A stretch of 64,000 nucleotides of DNA from Rivihabitans pingtungensis (GCF_003201855.1 NZ_QJKI01000014.1:22394-86393); one strand, 5' to 3'; shown: positions 35,825-45,605, numbered from the stretch's first letter. Numbers and translations are program-made. The notes: generated from the sequence alone by a model not told the origin.

Positions 35825-35864
35825 CACACGCCGCCCGCTTGATTGCCGGCGGCGTGTGTGTTTT
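35825..35864 (+). terminator. Rho-independent terminator of rho
   Basis: CACACGCCGCC/GGCGGCGTGTG stem (11 bp, 12-nt loop) followed by TGTTTT, starting 25 bp after the rho stop. Confidence 0.8.
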
Positions 35865-35875
35865 GGTGCCGGCCA

Positions 35876-35943
35876 AGCTTGCCCACAACACTCAGCGCAG
35901 CAAGACCAGGCGAGTGATAGGCGAGTGATATCAGCGGCGCTTG
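35876..35943 (+). repeat. Dispersed palindromic repeat, copy M (partial)
   Basis: AAGCTTGCCCACAACACTCA, GCGCAGC, CCAGGCGAGTGAT and CAGCGGCGCTT are arms of the family with most of the centre lost. A doubled GGCGAGTGATA is visible. Confidence 0.4.
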
Positions 35944-36004
35944 GTAGTCATTCCCGCGCCGGGCCGTTATCCTTGACGCTTCTGAATCCGTTGGACAGCA
36001 CGTC

Positions 36005-37021
36005 ATGATCATCGTCATGCAACACACGGCCAGCGCTGCCGATCTGGCGGCGGTGGTGGACAAAATCCGCCAGGCCGGTTTAAGCGAACACGTCTCTCGC
36101 GGCGCCGAGCGCACCATTGTCGGCGCCATCGGCGACGAACGCGCCTTGAGCCCGGCGCAGTTTGAACTGATGCCCGGCGTCGAGCGCGCCATGCATGTGG
36201 TCAAACCCTATCGCATCGTCTCGCGCGAAAGCCGCGAGGGCAACACCGTGGTCAAGGTGCGCGGCATCCCGATTGGCGGCGAAGCCATCCAGGTGATTGC
36301 CGGGCCGTGTTCGGTGGAAACCCCCGAACAAATGGACGCCGCCGCCGAGGCGGTGCGCGCCGCTGGCTGCCGGCTGATGCGCGGCGGCGCCTTCAAGCCG
36401 CGCACCAGCCCCTATGCCTTTCAGGGGTTGGGAATCAGTGGGCTGGCCTATCTGCAAAACGCCGCGCGCCCGCGCCAGCTGCCGATTGTCACCGAGCTGA
36501 TGGACGTGCGCATGCTGGAGGTGTTTCTGGAATACGACGTGGACGTGATCCAGATTGGCGCACGCAATATGCAAAACTTTGATCTGCTGAAAGAAGTCGG
36601 CAAGGTCAACAAGCCGGTGATTCTCAAGCGCGGCTTGTCCGCCACGCTCAGCGAATGGCTGATGGCGGCCGAATACATCGCTGCAGGCGGCAACCACAAT
36701 ATTATTTTTTGCGAGCGCGGCATCCGCACCTTCGAAACCGCCTACCGCAATGTGCTGGACATCACCGCCATCCCGGCGCTGAAGCGGGAAACCCACCTGC
36801 CGGTGATTGTCGACCCCAGCCATGCCGGCGGCAAAGCCTGGATGGTGCCCTCATTGGCGCTGGCGGCGGTGGCGGCCGGCGCCGATGGCCTGCTGGTGGA
36901 AATGCACCCCAAGCCCTGCGAAGCCTGGTGCGACGCCGACCAGGCGCTGACCCCGCAAGAACTCAGCGCGCTGATGAGCTCGCTGCGCGGCGTGGCTGCC
37001 GCTGTCGGCCGCACGCTGTAA
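36005..37021 (+). CDS. aroF: 3-deoxy-7-phosphoheptulonate synthase (AroG-I-beta type)
   Basis: A 338-residue DAHP synthase, the first step of the shikimate pathway. Residues 1-70 form a ferredoxin-like (ACT-like) regulatory domain (MIIVMQHTASAADLAAVV), and the catalytic barrel follows with VIAGPCSVE, RGGAFKPRTSPY, GARNMQNFDLL, ILKRG and DPSHAGG. This domain order matches the Thermotoga-type, not the E. coli AroF/G/H type. The gene is monocistronic. Confidence 0.93.
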   Translation: MIIVMQHTASAADLAAVVDKIRQAGLSEHVSRGAERTIVGAIGDERALSPAQFELMPGVERAMHVVKPYRIVSRESREGNTVVKVRGIPIGGEAIQVIAGPCSVETPEQMDAAAEAVRAAGCRLMRGGAFKPRTSPYAFQGLGISGLAYLQNAARPRQLPIVTELMDVRMLEVFLEYDVDVIQIGARNMQNFDLLKEVGKVNKPVILKRGLSATLSEWLMAAEYIAAGGNHNIIFCERGIRTFETAYRNVLDITAIPALKRETHLPVIVDPSHAGGKAWMVPSLALAAVAAGADGLLVEMHPKPCEAWCDADQALTPQELSALMSSLRGVAAAVGRTL

Positions 37022-37151
37022 AACATCACACAATAAAATATAATAACTGCGCGTTCAGCGGCCAGGCCGCCGAGCGACAGACAACAGCGCCGGCCCATGG
37101 CAGCCTGGGCCGGCGCACACCCACACCGCTGCCACCGACAAAGGACACACC

Positions 37152-37598
37152 ATGAGCCAGGGCGAAATCCGCGTTTCTCTCACCCAGCAATCCGACTATC
37201 AATTCTTGATCGACTTTGGCGCTGGCCTGCCGCAACTGCTGGCCGACGAGCCCGCGCCGCTGGGCCACGACCAAGGCCCGGCCCCCAGCCATATGCTGGT
37301 GTCGGCCGCCGCCAACTGTCTGGCCGCCAGTCTGTTGTTTTCACTGCGCAAATTCAAGCAAGCCCCCGAGCCGATCCGCGCCGAGGCAGTGGGCCGCATC
37401 GAACGCAACGCCGCTGGCCGCCTGCGCATGAGCACCATTGAAGTCACCCTGCACCTGGGCCGCAAAGCGGCAGAGATGGACCACCTGCAACGCGTGCTGG
37501 ACACCTTTGAAGAATTCTGCACCGTGTCGCAAAGCATCAAGACCGGGGTGGACGTGCAGGTGGCGGTGCACGACGCCGATGGGGTGAAAATCAAGTGA
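37152..37598 (+). CDS. OsmC/Ohr-family peroxiredoxin-like protein
   Basis: A 148-residue OsmC-fold protein. The two family cysteines are in SAAANCLAASLLF (about residue 57) and EEFCTVSQSI (about residue 122), consistent with thiol-dependent reduction of organic hydroperoxides. AAGGA precedes the ATG. It is closer to the general OsmC-like group than to Ohr; substrate unknown. Convergent with mltB across repeat copy I. Confidence 0.85.
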   Translation: MSQGEIRVSLTQQSDYQFLIDFGAGLPQLLADEPAPLGHDQGPAPSHMLVSAAANCLAASLLFSLRKFKQAPEPIRAEAVGRIERNAAGRLRMSTIEVTLHLGRKAAEMDHLQRVLDTFEEFCTVSQSIKTGVDVQVAVHDADGVKIK

Positions 37599-37693
37599 TC
37601 ACAGGATGCAGCCAGAGGCAAGATCAATCCATCTGGCTTGCGTCCACAGCCCGTGCAAAAGGCCGCAGCAAACCAAGCCACGCCAGGCTTCAC

Positions 37694-37807
37694 ACCGCTG
37701 ACAACACTCAGCAAAGCGCGCCCGGCTAGACGTGGGTGGCCGCAGACACGAGCAAGCGGACAACAAGACCATACCCACGTCAGGCGAGCTTGCTGAGCCT
37801 GACTTTA
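37694..37807 (+). repeat. Dispersed palindromic repeat, copy I (diverged; edge supplies a stop codon)
   Basis: CCGCTGACAACACTCAGC, GGCTAGACG, GGCCGCAGACACGAGCAAGC and GAGCTTGCTGAGCCTGACTT are diverged family blocks. The last bases, TTA (37805-37807), are the TAA stop of mltB. Confidence 0.6.
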
Positions 37808-38800
37808 CTGCGCGCCCGGCTGGCGGCGCTGGCGGATGGCGTCGGCCAGTTGGTGGGCGGCCATGGCGTATAGCGTGCTTTTGTTGTAGCGGGTGACGGT
37901 GTAGAAGTTCTGCAAGCCCAGCCAGTATTCCACCTCGCCCGGCGCCACTTCCAGCGGAAACAGCACGGCGCGGGCTTGTTCGTCCACGGCGCCGCCAGGG
38001 GTCACGCCCATGGCGCGCAGTTCGGCCACGGTGTAGTGCAGATTGAATTTGTCTTGCGCCAGACGGTCGGCCAGGTCTTTTGGCGCGGTGGCGGCCACCA
38101 CCATTTCGCCGCCGCGCTGCCAGCCGTGCTGCTGAAAGTAATACGCCACGCTGGCGATCACATCCGCCGGGTTGCCCCAGATGTCGCGGTGGCCATCGGC
38201 GTCGCCGTCCACGGCCCATTTGCGAAAACTGGACGGCATGAACTGCGGCCAGCCCATCGCCCCGGCGTAAGAGCCTTTGAATTCGGTCGGGTCGCGGCGT
38301 TCTTCTTTGGCCAGCAACAGAAACTCGGTTAATTCCTGCTGAAAATAACTGGCGCGGCGCGGGTAATCAAACGCCACGGTGGCCAGTGCATCCAGCACAC
38401 GAAAGCTGCCGGTATTGCGGCCGTAGCCGGTTTCCATACCGATGATGGCCACGATCATGGCCGGGTCTACCCCGTAAATCTGGCTGGCGCTTTGCAGCAG
38501 CTCGGCATGCTTGGCCCAGAAGGCCGCGCCCTGGCGCGCCAGGCCATCGTTGACAAAACTGGGGCGAAAGCGATACCACGGCCGCGCGGTGGAGGGTTTG
38601 TCAAAAATCGCCAGAATCGACGGCTTGGTGTCGGCGGCCAGCAGGGTGGCGCGCACTTCGTCGCGATTCAGGCCGTGCTGGCGGCTGATCTGGTCGATAT
38701 AGGCGTCCACATCGGCGCGGCCAGCCAGGCTGGCGGCATGGGCAGGCGCTTGGCCAAGTGCAATCAACAGGCTGGCGGCAAGACTCAGGCGTTTCAGCAT
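37805..38800 (-). CDS. mltB: Membrane-bound lytic murein transglycosylase B
   Basis: A 331-residue lytic transglycosylase that cleaves the glycan strands of peptidoglycan to 1,6-anhydro products. A signal peptide (SLAASLLIALGQAPAHA) is followed by the family catalytic segment MIVAIIGMETGYGRNTGSF, whose Glu is the acid catalyst, and by GAMGWPQFMPSSFRKWAVDG. There is no lipobox cysteine, so this is a soluble periplasmic or SltB-type form rather than an anchored lipoprotein. Monocistronic. Confidence 0.93.
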   Translation of the reverse strand: MLKRLSLAASLLIALGQAPAHAASLAGRADVDAYIDQISRQHGLNRDEVRATLLAADTKPSILAIFDKPSTARPWYRFRPSFVNDGLARQGAAFWAKHAELLQSASQIYGVDPAMIVAIIGMETGYGRNTGSFRVLDALATVAFDYPRRASYFQQELTEFLLLAKEERRDPTEFKGSYAGAMGWPQFMPSSFRKWAVDGDADGHRDIWGNPADVIASVAYYFQQHGWQRGGEMVVAATAPKDLADRLAQDKFNLHYTVAELRAMGVTPGGAVDEQARAVLFPLEVAPGEVEYWLGLQNFYTVTRYNKSTLYAMAAHQLADAIRQRRQPGAQ

Positions 38801-39079
38801 GGGGGTTCCGGCTAGTTTGGGAGTTGTAAAAAAATCAGCTGGCGTGACCTTGCGCCATACCAGCAGCCACTATGGTAACACCGAACACCGCCCCCTCCAC
38901 CGCATCCCGCTGGCCCACGCGACATCTGTCTTGCGCATGACATATGCCATGCGCGATACTCAAACGCTGCCCAGCAAAACCTGCGAAGCCATCCTGACCG
39001 AGGAGCATGTCGATAGCAGGGCAGCAATCCGCGCCAGGGGCGTGGTGAGTGGCGCACAGAAAACCGCCGGGGGAAAAAC

Positions 39080-39757
39080 ATGTCGATAGCCGATTGGCCA
39101 GAAGACCAGCGTCCGCGCGAAAAACTGCTGGCGCGCGGCGCCGCCAGCCTCAGCGACGCCGAGTTGCTGGCGATTTTTTTGCGCACGGGGATTCGCGGCA
39201 AAAGCGCGGTGGACCTGGCGCGCGAGCTGCTGGCACACTTTGACGGCTCGCTGTCGCATTTGTTCGCCGCCACGCCGCAGGCGTTTTCTGCGGTGCCCGG
39301 CCTGGGGCTGGCCAAATACAGCCAGCTGGCCGCCACCCGCGAGCTGGCCGAGCGCGCCATGGCCGAGCGGCTGTTTGCCGGCGATGTGATGAACAGCCCG
39401 GATGTGGTGCGCGATTATCTGCGCCTGCGTCTGCATCGCCGTGAGCGGGAGGTGTTTGTCGCGCTGTGTCTGTCGGCACAAAATCAGGTGTTGGCGATGG
39501 AAGAACTGTTTCAGGGCTCGCTGACCGAAAGCCGGGTGTACCCGCGCGAAGTGGCGCGGCTGGCGCTGGCGCGCAACGCTGCGGCGGTGATCATCGCCCA
39601 CAATCACCCCTCTGGCAGCGCCAAGGCCAGCGAGGCGGATATTCAGCTCACCCGCCAGCTGGAGCAGGCGCTGGCGCTGATTGATGTGCGTCTGCTTGAT
39701 CATATTCTGGTGGCGGGCCATCAGGCGCTGTCGTTTGCCGAACAAGGCTGGATGTAG
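39080..39757 (+). CDS. radC: RadC-family JAB/MPN-domain protein
   Basis: A 225-residue RadC protein. The N-terminal part ([20 protein letters not shown]) holds the UPF0758 helix-hairpin region; the C-terminal domain has the JAMM metal site [14 protein letters not shown] (His-x-His-x10-Asp). Historically annotated as DNA repair, the biochemical role is still unclear. It has a GGGGGA ribosome site. Followed after about 70 bp by a small membrane protein on the same strand. Confidence 0.92.
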   Translation: MSIADWPEDQRPREKLLARGAASLSDAELLAIFLRTGIRGKSAVDLARELLAHFDGSLSHLFAATPQAFSAVPGLGLAKYSQLAATRELAERAMAERLFAGDVMNSPDVVRDYLRLRLHRREREVFVALCLSAQNQVLAMEELFQGSLTESRVYPREVARLALARNAAAVIIAHNHPSGSAKASEADIQLTRQLEQALALIDVRLLDHILVAGHQALSFAEQGWM

Positions 39758-39825
39758 AACAGGCTTCACAAGCGCGTTGGCGCGGCGTTCTGTCGGTCAG
39801 TCTTGTTACTGACACGGGCCGGTTT

Positions 39826-40194
39826 ATGCCAGAACGCATTGTCCATTCGCTCTACCAGCGCATTCTCGCCGACAGCAATCTGACGCAACGACAAAAACGC
39901 CAGTTGCTTGACGACGCCCGTCAGCTGCTGCCCGACGCCCACCAGCATCGCGCCACCAGCTGGGTGATCTGGCTGCTGGCGCTGGTGGTGTTGTCGATTC
40001 CGTTTACCTGCGCGGCCCATGTGCTGCTGGTGGGCAGTTTTCCCAATGATATTCCTGATGGGCTCTTATCGCTGGCCTCGGCGGCGGGCGGCGCGCTGGC
40101 CGGGTATCTGACGCCGCGCCAGCATCGGCGCGAGGCGGAGCCGCGGGAGGAAAATGAAGCGTGGTCTACCGCAGAAAGGCGCACCGCAGATTGA
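39826..40194 (+). CDS. Small two-helix membrane protein of unknown function
   Basis: A 122-residue protein with a soluble N-terminus (MPERIVHSLYQRILADSNLT), two hydrophobic segments (about 46-68 and 76-96) and a charged C-terminal tail rich in Glu/Arg. I recognise no family. No clear ribosome site precedes the ATG. It may be co-transcribed with radC. Confidence 0.5.
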   Translation: MPERIVHSLYQRILADSNLTQRQKRQLLDDARQLLPDAHQHRATSWVIWLLALVVLSIPFTCAAHVLLVGSFPNDIPDGLLSLASAAGGALAGYLTPRQHRREAEPREENEAWSTAERRTAD

Positions 40195-40217
40195 GCACAC
40201 CTTACGCTGAGCGCGCC

Positions 40218-40496
40218 TCACGCCGCTGGCGGTTCAATCAAGGCGTCAAACTCGGCCAGGATGCCATCGCTGGCTTCGCCGGCAGTGGCGCGCAGGGCGG
40301 CGGCCAGCGGTTCGCGCAGCAGCGCGTATTCTTCCAGCGTCCAGGCGCCTTCCACCGCGCGTTGCCAGCGCGCGCGCTCTTCCCACAGGTATTCGCCAAT
40401 CACCGCGCTGGTCAGGGCGTACAGCCGGGCCAGGCGAAACAGGGGCGCGCGCGGGGTGGGCGCGGCAGGGCGGCGGCGGGCAAACCAGGACAGCAT
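40218..40496 (-). CDS. Small protein of unknown function behind a Fur-box-like site
   Basis: A 92-residue soluble, Ala/Arg/Leu-rich helical protein starting MLSWFARRRPAAPTPRAPLF. ATG 40496 has AGGAG 6 nt upstream, which decides the start over a longer frame from 40574. I do not recognise it. About 70 bp upstream is an AT-rich inverted repeat that matches the Fur 7-1-7 consensus at 12 of 14 positions, so iron-repressed expression is likely (inference). Confidence 0.6.
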   Translation of the reverse strand: MLSWFARRRPAAPTPRAPLFRLARLYALTSAVIGEYLWEERARWQRAVEGAWTLEEYALLREPLAAALRATAGEASDGILAEFDALIEPPAA

Positions 40497-40802
40497 GGCG
40501 ATCTCCTGTGGGACACACCGGCCCGAACGGAAGGTGCAGGCGGCGGCAAGTTCAACTTGATCAAATAATAACAATTATCATTTAGATGTACAAGCCACTG
40601 AATGTCAGCCGTAAGCCAGCCGGGCCTGGCCCATCGCGCCAGGCCGCAAAACAGTCGTTTGTGCGAGGTAAAACATCGCCAGCGGCCATGCTGGCCCACC
40701 CGCCCAGCCCCATGCATGCCACAAGAATGGCGAATTCCCGCAGGAAGGGCGCGCAAGGCGGTATAATCATCGCCTTGTTTTGCCACTGTTGATCTGAAAG
40801 CG
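40497..40802. other. Divergent promoter region between the Fur-box gene and pcnB
   Basis: This 306-bp region holds the Fur-box-like site and, near 40760, the presumed pcnB promoter (GTATAATCAT at 40761). The minus-strand frame at 40582-40770 is probably spurious. Confidence 0.5.
40566..40580. promoter_or_regulatory. Fur-box-like operator
   Basis: TAATAACAATTATCA (reverse TGATAATTGTTATTA) fits the TGATAAT-N-ATTATCA consensus with two mismatches, in an AT-rich island of an otherwise GC-rich region, about 70 bp upstream of the 92-residue gene. Confidence 0.55.
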
Positions 40803-42149
40803 ATGATTCGCAAGCTCCTAAGCCGCGTGTTCAAACTCCCCGAGCGTCGCCCCAAACCCAAGGTGTTCCCGTTCACCCAGCATGGGGTGCGCCGCGAGAG
40901 CATCAGTCCGGCCGCGCTGAAAATCACTTCCCGCCTGCAAGAGGCCGGCTTTGCCGCCTTTGTGGTGGGCGGCGCCGTGCGCGACCTGCTGTTGGGCCAG
41001 CACCCAAAAGATTTCGACGTGGCCACCAACGCCACGCCGGAGCAGGTGCACCATCTGTTTCGCCGCTCGCGCATTATTGGCCGGCGCTTTCGCATCGTCC
41101 ATGTGATGGTCGGCGCGGAAACCATCGAAGTCACCACCTTTCGTGGCGGCGACGACACGGTGACCGACAGCGAGGGCCGCATCCTCAACGACAATGTATT
41201 CGGCAGCCAGGAAGAAGACGCCCGTCGGCGTGATTTCACCGTCAACGCGCTGTTTTACAACCCCAGCGACGAAACCATTGTCGATTATCACCACGGCGTG
41301 CGCGATGTGCACGCGCGCAAGCTGGCGATGATTGGCAACCCGGTGCAGCGCTACCGCGAAGACCCGGTGCGCATGCTGCGCGCGGTGCGGCTGGCGGCCA
41401 AGCTGGAATTGCGCATCGACGAACCCACCCGCAAGCCGATTGCCGAGCTGGCCTCGCTGCTGCAAAACGTGCCGGCGGCGCGGCTGTTCGACGAAATGCT
41501 GAAAATGCTGTTCTCCGGCCAGGCTTACCAGTGCGTGCGCATGCTGCGTCAGGAAGGCCTGCACCAGGGGATTTTTCCGCTGCTGGACGTGATTGCCGAA
41601 GAATCCGCCGGCGCCGACTTTATCCGCCTGGCGCTGGAAAACACCGACCGGCGCATCCGCGAGGACAAACCCGTCTCGGTGGGCTTCTTGCTGGCCACCC
41701 TGCTGTGGGGCCAGGTGCAACGCGAATGGACGCGGCGCATGGATTTTGGCGACAAGCCGATTCCGGCGCTGTTTGACGCCATGGCCGCCGCCGAGCGCAT
41801 CCAGGACGACCAACTGGCCATTCCGCGCCGCTTTGCCACCACCATGCGGGAAATCTGGGCGCTGCAACCGCGCTTTGACAACCGCGATGGCAGCCGCCCC
41901 TATCGCCTGCTGGAGCAGCCGCGCTTTCGCGCCGGCTACGACTTCCTGGCGCTGCGCGCGGCGGTGGGCGAAGTGCCGCAGGCGCTGGTGGATTGGTGGA
42001 CGGCGTTTCAGGAGGGCGACGAAGCCCAGCGCCAGGCGCTGATTGCCGCCGCCCGCCACAGCAGCGAGGCGCGCACCGGCGCCAAAAAGCGCCGCCGCCG
42101 CAAGAAAAAACCCAATGGCCAAGGCCAGCCGATGGACGACGGCGAATGA
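40803..42149 (+). CDS. pcnB: Poly(A) polymerase I
   Basis: A 448-residue class II nucleotidyltransferase adding 3' poly(A) tails that promote RNA decay. The head domain shows GGAVRDLLLG (about 56-65) followed by the metal-binding DFDVATNATP (DxD). The neck has RDFTVNALFYNP and RFREDPVRMLRAVRLAAKLE-like segments (here RYREDPVRML). The C-terminus is basic (KKRRRRKKKP), as usual for PcnB rather than tRNA CCA enzymes. The stop overlaps the folK ATG (ATGA). Confidence 0.95.
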   Translation: MIRKLLSRVFKLPERRPKPKVFPFTQHGVRRESISPAALKITSRLQEAGFAAFVVGGAVRDLLLGQHPKDFDVATNATPEQVHHLFRRSRIIGRRFRIVHVMVGAETIEVTTFRGGDDTVTDSEGRILNDNVFGSQEEDARRRDFTVNALFYNPSDETIVDYHHGVRDVHARKLAMIGNPVQRYREDPVRMLRAVRLAAKLELRIDEPTRKPIAELASLLQNVPAARLFDEMLKMLFSGQAYQCVRMLRQEGLHQGIFPLLDVIAEESAGADFIRLALENTDRRIREDKPVSVGFLLATLLWGQVQREWTRRMDFGDKPIPALFDAMAAAERIQDDQLAIPRRFATTMREIWALQPRFDNRDGSRPYRLLEQPRFRAGYDFLALRAAVGEVPQALVDWWTAFQEGDEAQRQALIAAARHSSEARTGAKKRRRRKKKPNGQGQPMDDGE

Positions 42150-42649
42150 CCGTCACCGCCTATATCGCCCTGGGCAGCAATCTGCAACAGCCTGCCGAGC
42201 AAGTGCGCGCCGCGCTGGCGGCGCTGGCGGCGCTGCCTGAGTGCAGCGGGCTGCGCGCCTCCTCGCTGTATATCACCGCGCCAGTGGGCTACGCTGACCA
42301 ACCGGACTTTATCAACGCCGTCGCCCGTCTCGACACCACGCTGTCCGCCCCGGCGCTGCTGGCGCAGTTGCAGGCGCTGGAGGCGCAGTTTGGCCGCGAG
42401 CGCAGTTTTCGCAATGCGCCGCGCGTGCTTGATCTGGACTTGCTGCTGTATGGCGACCAGCGCATCGACACACTGGAACTGAGCGTGCCGCACCCGCGCA
42501 TGCACGAGCGCGCCTTTGTGCTGGCGCCGCTGGCCGAGCTGGCCCCCGCGCTGATGCTGCCCCAGGGTTCCGTTACGGCATGTCTGGCGGCATGCGCACA
42601 GGATGGCATTCGCCGGCTTGACATTCCGCCCGAGTCACGACAAGGTTAG
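42146..42649 (+). CDS. folK: 2-amino-4-hydroxy-6-hydroxymethyldihydropteridine diphosphokinase
   Basis: A 167-residue HPPK that pyrophosphorylates the pterin precursor of folate. Motifs ALGSNLQQP, YITAPVGYADQPDFINAV and RNAPRVLDLDLLLYGD (metal-binding DxD) are present, ending PHPRMHERAFVLAPLAELAP. The start overlaps pcnB by four bases, the widely conserved pcnB-folK coupling. Confidence 0.97.
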   Translation: MTVTAYIALGSNLQQPAEQVRAALAALAALPECSGLRASSLYITAPVGYADQPDFINAVARLDTTLSAPALLAQLQALEAQFGRERSFRNAPRVLDLDLLLYGDQRIDTLELSVPHPRMHERAFVLAPLAELAPALMLPQGSVTACLAACAQDGIRRLDIPPESRQG

Positions 42650-42769
42650 CCCCTTGACTGCGCCATGCCTTGCGCACGGCGGCAATTCGGGGTCATTCGG
42701 CCCCGCCAGGCGGAATTGGCCCGCCAGGCGGAACCGGGCGGCCCAAGCAGGGTTTACCGGACGCTGAAC

Positions 42770-43396
42770 ATGATTCCTTATCGCCACATCGCCATCGAAG
42801 GCCCGGTCGGGGTAGGCAAAACCGCGCTGGCGCGCAAACTTGCCGAACACTGTCAATTGCGCCTGTGCGCCGACCCGGCGCGCGGCAACCCCTTCCTGAC
42901 GCGCTTTTACCAGAACATGAGCCACCACGCACTGGCCACCCAGCTGTATTGCCTGCGTGAGCGCGCCAGCGCCGCGCGCGAACGCTGCGCCGAGAGCGAG
43001 CCCAGCGCCTGTGTCAGTGATTTTCTGTTCGACAAGGACGCGCTGTTTGCCCGGCTGACGCTGGATGCCGACGAGCTGGCCTTGTATGAATCCCTGCGCC
43101 CGGCGCTCTTGCCCGCCGAATTGCCCCAGCCTGATCTGGTGGTGTATCTGCAAGCGCCCACCGAAATGCTGGCCCGCCGCATTGCCGCCCGTGGCGAGCT
43201 GGCGTTTCCTGATGGCTATCTCAAGCGCATCGACGCCGCCTATAGCGAATTTTTCATGCAATACGAAGCCGCTCCCGTGGTGATGGTCAACACCGAACGA
43301 CTGGATTTTGTTGATAAGCCGGAAGACTTCGAGCTATTGTTGCGCTGCATCAGCGAGGCCAAGGGACAACGCAGCTATTTTAATGTCGCTGTCTGA
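42770..43396 (+). CDS. Deoxynucleoside kinase family protein
   Basis: A 208-residue P-loop kinase of the dGK/dCK type. Walker A is EGPVGVGKTAL (about residues 9-19), the lid-type arginines are in YCLRERASAARER, and DLVVYLQAPTEML plus DFLFDKDALFARLTLD fit the family. The gene lies between folK and panB, a frequent position in Betaproteobacteria. ATG 42770 is used; upstream 120 bp contain a doubled CCCGCCAGGCGGAA motif. Specific nucleoside unknown. Confidence 0.88.
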   Translation: MIPYRHIAIEGPVGVGKTALARKLAEHCQLRLCADPARGNPFLTRFYQNMSHHALATQLYCLRERASAARERCAESEPSACVSDFLFDKDALFARLTLDADELALYESLRPALLPAELPQPDLVVYLQAPTEMLARRIAARGELAFPDGYLKRIDAAYSEFFMQYEAAPVVMVNTERLDFVDKPEDFELLLRCISEAKGQRSYFNVAV

Positions 43397-43508
43397 CCCC
43401 AGGCCCGCCATTGGCCCATCCGGCCAATGATCCCTCGCGGCACACCGCCAGCGGCCGGCAGACCCCGGCCCAAGGCGACGCCGCTGTCCCATGAAGGAAG
43501 CTCACCTG

Positions 43509-44300
43509 ATGAAAATCACCGTCCAAACCTTGATGAAACTGGCCCAGGAAGGGCAAAAAATCACCATGCTGACCTGTTACGACGCCAGCTTTGCCGCCAC
43601 GCTTGATGAAGCCGGGGTGGAAACCCTGCTGGTGGGCGATTCGCTGGGTATGGTGATGCAAGGCGCGGATTCAACCCTGCCGGTGACGCTGGAAGACATG
43701 GCCTATCACGTCCGCTGCGTGGCGCGCGGCGCGCGCAACGCGCTGATCATCGGCGACATGCCGTTTGGCAGCTACCAGGAAAGCCCGCAGCAGGCCTTCG
43801 CCAGCGCCGCCAAGCTGATGCAGGCCGGCGCGCACATGGTCAAGCTCGAAGGCGGCGCCTTCATGGCCGACACCACCCGCTTTTTGGTTGAGCGCGGCAT
43901 CCCGGTGTGCTCGCACATCGGCCTGACCCCGCAATACGTCAACACCTTTGGCGGCTACCGCGTGCAAGGCAAGAGCGAGGACGACGCCGCGCGCATTCGC
44001 GCCGACGCCCGCGCGCTGGCCGACGCCGGCGCCAGCATGGTGCTGATGGAGTGCGTGCCGGCCGCGCTGGCCGGCGCCATCACCGCCGAACTGCCGGTGC
44101 CCACCATCGGCATTGGCGCCGGCCCCGAGGTCAGCGGCCAGGTGCTGGTGATTTACGACATGCTGGGCGTCTACCCCGGCAAAAAAGCGCGTTTTGTGAA
44201 AAACTTCATGCCCGAAGCCGGCAGCATCGCCGGCGCGGTCAAGGCGTATGTGCACGCGGTGAAGAACGGCAGCTTCCCCGCCGCCGAGCACTGTTTCTGA
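43509..44300 (+). CDS. panB: Ketopantoate hydroxymethyltransferase
   Basis: A 263-residue TIM-barrel enzyme of pantothenate synthesis. Visible motifs: [21 protein letters not shown] (metal site), [14 protein letters not shown] and [15 protein letters not shown]. The start at 43509 is chosen because GGAAG lies 9 nt upstream; an ATG at 43491 would overlap that ribosome site. First of the panBCD run. Confidence 0.97.
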   Translation: MKITVQTLMKLAQEGQKITMLTCYDASFAATLDEAGVETLLVGDSLGMVMQGADSTLPVTLEDMAYHVRCVARGARNALIIGDMPFGSYQESPQQAFASAAKLMQAGAHMVKLEGGAFMADTTRFLVERGIPVCSHIGLTPQYVNTFGGYRVQGKSEDDAARIRADARALADAGASMVLMECVPAALAGAITAELPVPTIGIGAGPEVSGQVLVIYDMLGVYPGKKARFVKNFMPEAGSIAGAVKAYVHAVKNGSFPAAEHCF

Positions 44301-44334
44301 TTTTTGCCGGCCAGCCCCCATCCCGGATTTCATT

Positions 44335-45168
44335 ATGCATATTCTTCAAACCATCCAGGCGGTGCGCGATTGGCGCCGCCAGGCCGGCCGCGTGGCGTTT
44401 GTGCCCACCATGGGCAACCTGCACGACGGCCATCTTGCGCTGGTGCGCGAAGCCCGCCAGCGCGGCGACGCGGTGATTGTCAGCATCTTTGTCAACCGCC
44501 TGCAATTTGGTCAGGGCGAAGACTTTGACAGCTACCCGCGCACCTTTGAGGCCGACCGCGCCAAGCTGCAAGCCGCTGGCGTGGACGCGCTGTTCCTGCC
44601 CGACGAGCGCGAGCTTTACCCGCGCATCCGCCAGGATTTCAACGTCGAGCCGCCGCACCTGCAAAACGAGCTGTGCGGCGCGTTCCGCCCTGGCCACTTC
44701 CGTGGCGTGGCCACCGTGGTCACCAAGCTGTTCAATATTGTTCAGCCGGACGTCGCCTGTTTTGGCAAAAAAGACTTTCAGCAACTGGCCATCATCCGCG
44801 CCATGGTCGATGACCTGAACATGCCGATCGACATCGTGCCGGTGGACACCGGCCGCGCTGACGACGGCCTGGCGCTGTCGTCGCGCAATGGCTACCTGAG
44901 CGCCGACGAACGCGCCGAAGCGCCGCGCCTGTACCGCAACCTGCGCCAGATGCACGACGCGCTGGCCGCCGGCAGCAATCAGTACGCCGACCTGGAAGCT
45001 GCCGCCCGCGCCGACCTGGAAGCCCACGGCTGGCAGGTGGACTATATCGAAGTGCGCGCCGCCCGCACGCTGGACATCGCCCACGCCGGCGAACACCAGC
45101 TGGTGGTGCTGGCCGCCGCGCGCCTGGGCAAAACCCGGCTGATCGACAATATCGAAGTGCAGCGCTGA
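44335..45168 (+). CDS. panC: Pantothenate synthetase
   Basis: A 277-residue ATP-dependent ligase joining pantoate and beta-alanine. It contains [16 protein letters not shown] (HxGH ATP motif), [24 protein letters not shown] and [10 protein letters not shown]. Thirty-four bp separate it from panB, and panD follows, so one transcript is likely. Confidence 0.97.
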   Translation: MHILQTIQAVRDWRRQAGRVAFVPTMGNLHDGHLALVREARQRGDAVIVSIFVNRLQFGQGEDFDSYPRTFEADRAKLQAAGVDALFLPDERELYPRIRQDFNVEPPHLQNELCGAFRPGHFRGVATVVTKLFNIVQPDVACFGKKDFQQLAIIRAMVDDLNMPIDIVPVDTGRADDGLALSSRNGYLSADERAEAPRLYRNLRQMHDALAAGSNQYADLEAAARADLEAHGWQVDYIEVRAARTLDIAHAGEHQLVVLAAARLGKTRLIDNIEVQR

Positions 45169-45201
45169 CGCTGCCCGCCCCACGCAGAGGACCCCCCGAC
45201 C

Positions 45202-45585
45202 ATGCAACGCATGATGCTCAAATCCAAAATTCATCGCGTCACCACCACCCAGTGCGAGCTGCACTACGAAGGCTCGTGCGCCATCGACGATGATTTGCTG
45301 GAAGCCGCCGACATCAAGGAATACGAACAGATCGACATCTGGAACGTCACCAATGGCGAGCGCTTCACCACCTACGCCATCCGTGGCGAACGCGGCAGCG
45401 GCATCATCTCGGTGAACGGCTCGGCCGCCCGCCGCGCCGCCGTGGGCGATATCCTGATCATCGCCACCTTTGCCGCCATGAGCGACGAAGAAAGCCGCCA
45501 GTACGCGCCCAAGCTGGTGTATGTGAACGAAGAAAACCGCATCAAGGGCATTGGCGGTTCGATTCCGGTGCAGGCCGCCGAGTAA
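45202..45585 (+). CDS. panD: Aspartate 1-decarboxylase precursor
   Basis: A 127-residue pyruvoyl enzyme that makes beta-alanine from aspartate. The self-cleavage site Gly24-Ser25 is in [10 protein letters not shown], and Ser25 becomes the pyruvoyl group. The active-site Lys is in MLKSKIHRV and Tyr58-region in [20 protein letters not shown] precedes the ATG. With panB and panC it completes pantothenate synthesis from ketoisovalerate and aspartate. A strong terminator follows. Confidence 0.97.
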   Translation: MQRMMLKSKIHRVTTTQCELHYEGSCAIDDDLLEAADIKEYEQIDIWNVTNGERFTTYAIRGERGSGIISVNGSAARRAAVGDILIIATFAAMSDEESRQYAPKLVYVNEENRIKGIGGSIPVQAAE

Positions 45586-45605
45586 TTTCGCGCACTCGCC
45601 TGATG

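Noticed and set aside
40582..40770. 62-codon minus-strand frame beside the Fur-box-like site
   Set aside because: No ribosome site, overlaps the pcnB promoter region, and the Fur-like site lies at its 3' end rather than upstream.
42690..42745. Doubled CCCGCCAGGCGGAA motif before the deoxynucleoside kinase gene
   Set aside because: Only two imperfect copies in a GC-rich leader; no evidence of function beyond simple duplication.
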